A DNA stretch of 10,979 nt from Alphaproteobacteria bacterium (GTDB lineage: Bacteria > Pseudomonadota > Alphaproteobacteria > Micropepsales > Micropepsaceae). Shown here piece by piece: positions 6,014-10,979 of this stretch (position 1 is its first letter; the number at the start of each line of letters is the position of its first letter). The notes beneath the pieces were generated by a model. That model did no database searches and was not told the DNA's origin. It saw only the letters and a list, made by a program, of their open reading frames with translations. The stretch lies in contig JAGWSK010000112.1 in assembly GCA_028869355.1 (NCBI GenBank), positions 1 to 10,979 of the forward strand. The letters run 5' to 3'. The translations under genes were made by a program, and so were the position numbers.

Positions 6014-9000
6014 ATGCGGATACGTCGAGTTTTTACCACCGAAGGACATTCGCCATATGAGGGCATCGCCTTTCATGCGGCGGCCAGCGAAATCCGCAAT
6101 CCCGATGGGTCGACGGTATTCCGCCAGGAGGGCATCGACGTACCGGAAAACTGGAGCCAGGTGGCGTGCGACGTGCTGGCGCAGAAATATTTCCGCCGTG
6201 CGGGCGTCCCCATCTGCCTCAAGCCGATCGAAGAAAGCGATGTCCCCTCGTTCCTCTGGCGCCAGGTCGCGGACGAAGAAAAGCTGGCGACCCTGCCCCC
6301 GGATGCGCCGCGCACCGGCTGCGAAACCAGCGCACGCCAGGTATTCCATCGCCTCGCCGGCACATGGACCTATTGGGGCTGGAAAGGCGGCTATTTCGAC
6401 AGCCATGAAGATGCGCGCGCCTTTTATGACGAGCTTTGCCACATGCTGGCGTCGCAGCGCGCCGCGCCCAATTCCCCGCAATGGTTCAACACCGGTCTCC
6501 ACTGGGCCTATGGCATCGATGGTCCGAGCCAGGGGCATTATTACGTCGATTTCAAAACCGCCGGGCTGACCCGGTCTTCCTCGGCTTACGATCATCCGCA
6601 ACCGCATGCCTGCTTCATCCAAAGTGTCGCCGACGATCTGGTCAACGAAGGCGGCATCATGGATCTGTGGACGCGCGAGGCGCGGCTGTTCAAATACGGT
6701 TCGGGTACCGGAAGCAACTTCTCGAGCCTGCGCGGAGAAAGCGAACCGCTATCCGGTGGCGGAAAATCTTCCGGTCTGATGAGCTTCCTGAAAATCGGCG
6801 ATCGCGCCGCGGGCGCAATCAAATCGGGTGGCACCACGCGCCGGGCCGCCAAGATGGTGATTGTCGATGCCGATCATCCCGATATCGAGGAATTCATCGA
6901 TTGGAAGGTGATCGAGGAGCAGAAGGTTGCGGCTCTGGTTGCCGGTTCTAAACTCGCGGAAAAACATCTCAACGCGATCATTGCCGCGTGCCACAATTGC
7001 GAAGGATCGGGCGATGACTGCTTTGATCCCAAACTCAATCCGGCCCTGAAGCGCGAGATCACGGCGGCGCGCAAATCCTTCATTCCGGAAAATTACATTG
7101 AGCGCGTGATCGCCTTCGCCAAACAGGGCCATAAACGTATCGACTTCCGCGTATACGACACGGATTGGGATTCCGAGGCCTATATGTCGGTGGCCGGCCA
7201 GAATTCCAACAATACCGTGCGCGTCAATGACGCATTTCTTGACGCAGTGGCTCTGGACAAGGACTGGGAATTGCGCCGCCGCAAAGACGGCAAAGTGCAC
7301 CGGAGCGTCAAGGCGCGGCATCTCTGGGACAAGATTTCCTACGCCGCCTGGGCCTGCGCCGATCCTGGTATCCAGTTCCACACCACGATCAATGATTGGC
7401 ACACCTGCCCGAAAGGCGGCGCAATCCGGGCATCCAATCCGTGCTCGGAATATATGTTCCTCGACGACACGGCGTGCAATCTCGCCTCGCTCAATCTGAT
7501 GGCGTTCCGCGACGCGGCGACGAAGCGGTTCGAAGTCGGCGCGTTCGAACATGCCGTGCGGCTGTGGACCATCGTGCTGGAAATTTCGGTGCTGATGGCG
7601 CAATTCCCGTCAAGGGAAATTGCGCAACTATCCTACGATTACCGCACTCTCGGACTGGGCTACGCCAATATCGGCGGGCTCCTGATGTCGGCCGGCATTC
7701 CGTATGATTCGCGCGAGTCCCGCGCGATTGCCGGCGCCATCACGGCCGTGCTCACCGGCGTGGCATATGCGACTTCGGCCGAGATGGCGGGTGCACTCGG
7801 CACGTTCCGCCGATTTGGCGAGAATCGCGACGACATGCTGCGCGTCATCCGCAATCACCGCCGTGCGGCATATGGCGACAATGCCGGCTATGAGCGTCTT
7901 GCCACTCCGCCCATCGCACTCGACCATGATGCGATTACCGATGCCGCGCTGTCGGCGGCTGCGAAGCGTGCCTGGGACGAAGCGTTGCGGCTCGGCAGTG
8001 AACATGGTTTCCGCAATGCGCAGGCGACCGTAATCGCGCCGACCGGCACCATCGGCCTGCTGATGGATTGCGATACCACGGGAATCGAGCCCGACTTTGC
8101 ACTGGTGAAATTCAAGAAGCTCGCGGGTGGCGGCTATTTCAAGATCATCAACCGCTGTGTGCCGGAGGCGCTGAAGAATCTCGGCTATGCGCCCGGCCAG
8201 ATCGAAGCCATTGTCCGCTATGCGGTGGGCCACGGCTCGCTTGCGGGCTGCAGTACGATTTCGCATCACGCTTTGGCTGCGAAAGGGTTTGGCGAAACCG
8301 AGATCGCCGCCGTTGAACGTGCTCTCGAACAGGCCTTCGACATCCGCTTCGTGTTCAACCGGTGGACGCTGGGTGAAAGCTTCTGCAAAGACGTACTGAA
8401 CTTCACCGATTCTGAACTCAATGCGCCCGACTTCGATCTTTTGAGAGCATTGGGCTTTAGCCGGGCTGAAGTCGACACCGCCAATCTCCACGTCTGCGGC
8501 GCCATGACCCTGGAAGGCGCGCCGCATCTGAAACCCGAGCACCTGCCGGTCTTCGATTGCGCCAATCCCTGTGGCCGAACCGGCAAGCGGTCACTGTCGG
8601 TGGCAAGTCATATTCGCATGCTGGCGGCGTGCCAGCCGTTCATTTCCGGCGCCATTTCGAAGACCATCAACATGCCGAACGCCGCGACCGTGAAGGATTG
8701 CGGCGACGCCTATCTGATGTCGTGGAAACTCGGACTGAAGGCGAATGCACTCTACCGCGACGGCTCGAAACTGTCACAGCCGCTTGCTTCGTCCATATTG
8801 CAGCTCGACGAGGATGATGATGCGGTCGAAGAACTGGTGTCGCAACCGGTCGCAACGCGCGCCACGGTGATCACCGAGCGCATCGTTGAAAAGACCATCG
8901 AGCGCATCCGCGAACGCGAACGTCTGCCGCATCGCCGCAAGGGCTATACGCAGAAATCCATTGTTGGCGGGCACAAGGTCTATTTGCGCACCGGCGAATA

Positions 9001-9709
9001 TGAGGACGGCCGCCCTGGCGAAATCTTCATCGACATGCATAAGGAAGGCGCCGCCTTCCGCTCACTGATGAACAATTTCGCCATCGCCATTTCCATCGGG
9101 CTGCAATATGGCGTGCCGCTCGAAGAATTCGTCGATGCCTTCACCTTCACCCGGTTCGAGCCGGCAGGATTGGTGATCGGCAATGATTCGATCAAAAACG
9201 CAACCAGCGTCCTCGACTACATTTTCCGCGAGCTCGCGATTTCCTATCTCGGCCGCCATGATCTCGCGCATGTGCCGCCGGCGCTTGATGAGGATCTCGG
9301 TGACGGCGGCGACGACACCGGCTACCGTCCGGCGCCCAGCGAACTGGCGCAGATTTCGCGCGTTGCATCGACCGGCTTTGTCCGTGGCCAGTTGAATCAA
9401 TTTGTCGTGGTGAAGGGTGGCAGCTCGTTACGCAAGACCCGCGAAGCCGAAACCGCGCGAGCCACTGCGCTCGACATCGAAGCCAATGTGGCCGAAATCG
9501 GAATGCTGGTGGCGCAGGCGGCGAGTGGCGGGCCATCAGGTGCGATGGGCAATGCCGACGAGCGCAAGACGCGTGCGCGCCGGGCGGCCGAAGCACGGCT
9601 CAAAGGCTATGAAGGCGACGCCTGTGACTCCTGCGGGAACTTCACCCTGGTGCGCAACGGCACTTGCCTGAAATGCGATACCTGTGGCGGCACCACCGGA
9701 TGTTCATAG
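6014..9709 (+). CDS. nrdJ: Adenosylcobalamin-dependent (class II) ribonucleotide reductase
   Basis: This cytosolic enzyme reduces ribonucleotides to deoxyribonucleotides for DNA synthesis, using vitamin B12 and working with or without oxygen. It is 1231 residues, the long form known from alphaproteobacteria. Visible landmarks are PHACF (C200), one half of the redox pair; NPCSEYM with N475, the thiyl-radical C477 and E479; and TACNLASLNL with C488. The 11-residue spacing from C477 to C488 matches that of the class II enzyme of Thermotoga. PTGTIGL forms the phosphate-binding part. Later come SGAISKTINMPN, a TSCPD-type segment (GEIFIDMHKEG, NNFAIAISIGLQYGVPL) and a C-terminal zinc-finger-like tail with CDSCGNF and CLKCDTCGG then GC. 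The start is ATG 6014, with GGGGAGA upstream; the open frame back to 5879 overlaps the promoter. It is a single-gene unit divergent from DUF486. Confidence 0.97.
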   Translation: MRIRRVFTTEGHSPYEGIAFHAAASEIRNPDGSTVFRQEGIDVPENWSQVACDVLAQKYFRRAGVPICLKPIEESDVPSFLWRQVADEEKLATLPPDAPRTGCETSARQVFHRLAGTWTYWGWKGGYFDSHEDARAFYDELCHMLASQRAAPNSPQWFNTGLHWAYGIDGPSQGHYYVDFKTAGLTRSSSAYDHPQPHACFIQSVADDLVNEGGIMDLWTREARLFKYGSGTGSNFSSLRGESEPLSGGGKSSGLMSFLKIGDRAAGAIKSGGTTRRAAKMVIVDADHPDIEEFIDWKVIEEQKVAALVAGSKLAEKHLNAIIAACHNCEGSGDDCFDPKLNPALKREITAARKSFIPENYIERVIAFAKQGHKRIDFRVYDTDWDSEAYMSVAGQNSNNTVRVNDAFLDAVALDKDWELRRRKDGKVHRSVKARHLWDKISYAAWACADPGIQFHTTINDWHTCPKGGAIRASNPCSEYMFLDDTACNLASLNLMAFRDAATKRFEVGAFEHAVRLWTIVLEISVLMAQFPSREIAQLSYDYRTLGLGYANIGGLLMSAGIPYDSRESRAIAGAITAVLTGVAYATSAEMAGALGTFRRFGENRDDMLRVIRNHRRAAYGDNAGYERLATPPIALDHDAITDAALSAAAKRAWDEALRLGSEHGFRNAQATVIAPTGTIGLLMDCDTTGIEPDFALVKFKKLAGGGYFKIINRCVPEALKNLGYAPGQIEAIVRYAVGHGSLAGCSTISHHALAAKGFGETEIAAVERALEQAFDIRFVFNRWTLGESFCKDVLNFTDSELNAPDFDLLRALGFSRAEVDTANLHVCGAMTLEGAPHLKPEHLPVFDCANPCGRTGKRSLSVASHIRMLAACQPFISGAISKTINMPNAATVKDCGDAYLMSWKLGLKANALYRDGSKLSQPLASSILQLDEDDDAVEELVSQPVATRATVITERIVEKTIERIRERERLPHRRKGYTQKSIVGGHKVYLRTGEYEDGRPGEIFIDMHKEGAAFRSLMNNFAIAISIGLQYGVPLEEFVDAFTFTRFEPAGLVIGNDSIKNATSVLDYIFRELAISYLGRHDLAHVPPALDEDLGDGGDDTGYRPAPSELAQISRVASTGFVRGQLNQFVVVKGGSSLRKTREAETARATALDIEANVAEIGMLVAQAASGGPSGAMGNADERKTRARRAAEARLKGYEGDACDSCGNFTLVRNGTCLKCDTCGGTTGCS

Positions 9710-9777
9710 TTATTCCGCGTTGACGGACGCAGAGGGAGCTTAAAAAGCAGAGCTGGTCAAAACTTATTCAGATTAAT

Positions 9778-9804
9778 GGCCGCTCCGCCCAGTGCAGAGC
9801 GGCC
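9778..9804 (+). terminator. Perfect 8-bp inverted repeat after nrdJ, possible terminator
   Basis: GGCCGCTC (9778-9785) and GAGCGGCC (9797-9804) form a perfect stem around an 11-base loop, 68 bp after the nrdJ stop. No T-tract follows on the plus strand, so it is not a classical intrinsic terminator. It could still help end nrdJ transcription, or be a protein-binding dyad. Confidence 0.4.
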
Positions 9805-9844
9805 GAACAGCAGAGGGGTCGGAGACACCGGCATTAATGCGTGA

Positions 9845-9868
9845 GCGGCGAAGCATTGTCTTCGCCGC
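9845..9868 (+). repeat. Perfect 9-bp inverted repeat upstream of the AAA+ gene
   Basis: GCGGCGAAG (9845-9853) and CTTCGCCGC (9860-9868) are exact reverse complements separated by CATTGT. The repeat ends 47 bp before the chosen start of the AAA+ gene. It lacks a T-tract. It might be an operator or an RNA hairpin in the leader of the defense operon; which one cannot be told from sequence. Confidence 0.5.
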
Positions 9869-9915
9869 GAAACGCGGAAGGAACATTTCGTGAATTAAAA
9901 ATGGAGTTGCCTCTA

Positions 9916-10833
9916 ATGCCAGCACTTGTAACGCGAGTGGATCAGGACCTTCCAAAAGGAATTCACCGTTTTCGGCGACTACCTGATCCAGAGCTCGGAA
10001 AGCTTTGGGATTCGATTATAGTAGACGAGCATCTGAAGCAGCGCTTGCTCTCGCAGGCGGTGCTGAACTTCACACTCCGAGGTCAAGTAGACCGCAGCGT
10101 GATCCCGCTGCATGGCGCTATTCTGCTGATCGGTCCACCGGGCACGGGCAAGACATCGCTCGCCCGGGGCGTGGCGCATCGTACCGCAGTATCGTTCAAA
10201 AACGGCCGTTTTCGCCTGCTGGAGGTCGAACCGCACACGCTGACCAGTTCGGCCATGGGTAAGACGCAACGGGCTGTCTCGGACCTGTTCTCACAATCGA
10301 TAGCCGAGGCGGCGTCGGAAGGGCCGACGATCGTCCTGCTCGACGAAGTGGAAACGCTCGCTGTCGACCGCTCGAAGCTCAGTTTGGACGCCAATCCGAT
10401 CGATATCCATCGCGCCACAGACGCGGTGCTTGTCCAGCTAGACGCTCTGGCAGAGTCTCATCCCAATCTGCTCTTCCTCGCGACGAGCAATTTCCCTCAG
10501 GCCATCGACACGGCGTTCACCTCGCGGTGCGACTTGGTACTTCAGGTCCCCCTTCCCAATCGCGACGCCTGCGGTCGCATCCTAAAGGATTGCATTGCGG
10601 GGCTCGGCAAAACGTACCCTGCGATCGGCTGCCTCTCCTCGTCGCCCGAGTTCGATCAGTGTGCGGCCGAGTGCGTCGGCCTAGACGGCCGCGCGATTCG
10701 CAAGATGGTGGCGACTGCGCTCGCATCGACGCCCGAGACGGCGATGGATCCCGCTCGGGTGACGATCGCGGATTTGCTAGCTGCCGCGCGCGCGGTGAAG
10801 CAGAGCCGCATAAGAAGAGGAAAGGCCACATGA
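9916..10833 (+). CDS. cap6: TRIP13/Pch2-like AAA+ ATPase, probable CBASS Cap6
   Basis: This 305-residue AAA+ ATPase resembles eukaryotic TRIP13/Pch2, which unfolds the N-terminus of closed HORMA proteins. In type III CBASS, Cap6 does this to HORMA proteins (Cap7/Cap8) to switch off the CD-NTase. Seen here are Walker A GPPGTGKTS (K79), Walker B IVLLDEVETL (D143, E144; TRIP13 has DEVESL), sensor 1 LATSN (N192), AFTSRCD (TRIP13 has AFVDRAD) and sensor 2 GLDGRAIRK (R259; TRIP13 has GLSGRVLRK). The agreement across all five elements separates it from generic AAA+ proteins. The start is ATG 9916 because GGAG lies 9 nt upstream; in-frame starts at 9841 and 9901 have poorer sites. Its TGA overlaps the next gene's ATG (ATGA), implying coupling. 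The TRIP13 relation is seen in the motifs; membership in a CBASS operon is inferred. Confidence 0.87.
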   Translation: MPALVTRVDQDLPKGIHRFRRLPDPELGKLWDSIIVDEHLKQRLLSQAVLNFTLRGQVDRSVIPLHGAILLIGPPGTGKTSLARGVAHRTAVSFKNGRFRLLEVEPHTLTSSAMGKTQRAVSDLFSQSIAEAASEGPTIVLLDEVETLAVDRSKLSLDANPIDIHRATDAVLVQLDALAESHPNLLFLATSNFPQAIDTAFTSRCDLVLQVPLPNRDACGRILKDCIAGLGKTYPAIGCLSSSPEFDQCAAECVGLDGRAIRKMVATALASTPETAMDPARVTIADLLAAARAVKQSRIRRGKAT

Positions 10834-10979
10834 CTACAGTTGCCAGCCGCACCTTTCGCAGCACCCCGCATCGCGACGCACTCGCCACATGGACGGCAAT
10901 TGTGGACCTGCTCACGCGGGGAAGGCCCGGAGGTGCACGGACGGAGTTGTTGGCAATCAGCGGGGTGGCGGCGAGCGTC
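10830..10979 (+). CDS. N-terminus of a gene coupled to cap6, possibly a bacterial HORMA protein (partial)
   Basis: Fifty codons are visible before the window ends, with no stop. The protein begins MTTVASRTFRSTP, then has an amphipathic stretch ATWTAIVDLLTRG, then RTELLAISGVAASV. The ATG overlaps the stop of the AAA+ gene as ATGA, so translation is probably coupled. In type III CBASS operons the TRIP13-like gene neighbours one or two HORMA genes, and from memory this N-terminus resembles the second bacterial HORMA family (Cap7/Cap8 type). Too little is visible to see the HORMA fold, its safety-belt region or any catalytic residue, so the assignment rests mainly on context. It could instead be another operon component. 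Confidence 0.5.
   Translation, partial: MTTVASRTFRSTPHRDALATWTAIVDLLTRGRPGGARTELLAISGVAASV

Larger units (their letters stand above)
9710..9915. other. Gene-free junction between nrdJ and the AAA+ gene
   Basis: I see no convincing gene in these 206 bp. They contain two perfect inverted repeats (listed separately) and two copies of ATTAATG (9772-9778 and 9833-9839). There is no tRNA gene and no clear integrase attachment core. The AAA+ gene's frame is open from a GTG at 9841, but that stretch contains the second inverted repeat and lacks a ribosome binding site. The region marks the change from housekeeping to defense-type genes. Confidence 0.6.

Noticed and set aside
6749..7603. Long open frame on the minus strand inside nrdJ (also 7628-8542)
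   Set aside because: These are antisense shadows of the GC-rich nrdJ coding sequence; the translations show no recognisable domain.
9720..9746. Promoter for the AAA+ gene (TTGACG with TAAAAA)
   Set aside because: The spacing is only 15 bp and the -10 match is poor; it is also far upstream of the start at 9916. It remains possible but is not supported.

Overview
The window (about 60% G+C) looks like an alphaproteobacterial chromosome, most likely Hyphomicrobiales. Support comes from a fused ThiS-ThiG protein, an aroQ-accB-accC-aat run, a DUF2155 / MlaD / NDUFA12 cluster and a very long adenosylcobalamin-dependent ribonucleotide reductase. All identifications come from reading motifs by eye; no database was searched.

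Layout. (a) 1-497, minus: 5' part of a ThiS-ThiG fusion (thiamine thiazole synthesis), running off the left edge. (b) 587-4021, plus: aroQ (shikimate pathway), accB and accC (biotin carrier and biotin carboxylase of acetyl-CoA carboxylase), a small DoxX-family membrane protein, and aat (N-end-rule aminoacyl transferase), tightly packed like one operon. (c) 3907-5765, minus: a DUF486 membrane protein, the NDUFA12-like complex I accessory subunit, a single MlaD-like lipid-binding protein and a DUF2155 exported protein. The last of these runs 115 bp into the 3' end of aat. (d) 6014-9709, plus: nrdJ, 1231 codons, with a good sigma70-type promoter and a roughly 120-nt leader that can fold. (e) 9710-9915: a gene-free junction with two perfect inverted repeats. 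(f) 9916 to the right edge, plus: a TRIP13/Pch2-type AAA+ ATPase overlapping by ATGA a second gene cut off by the window edge.

Regions a-d are ordinary core metabolism. Region f differs. The ATPase matches the CBASS remodeler Cap6, and the downstream start resembles, from memory, a bacterial HORMA protein (Cap7/Cap8 type). The simplest reading is that a type III CBASS anti-phage operon begins just after nrdJ. The cyclase and effector that would prove this lie beyond the window.
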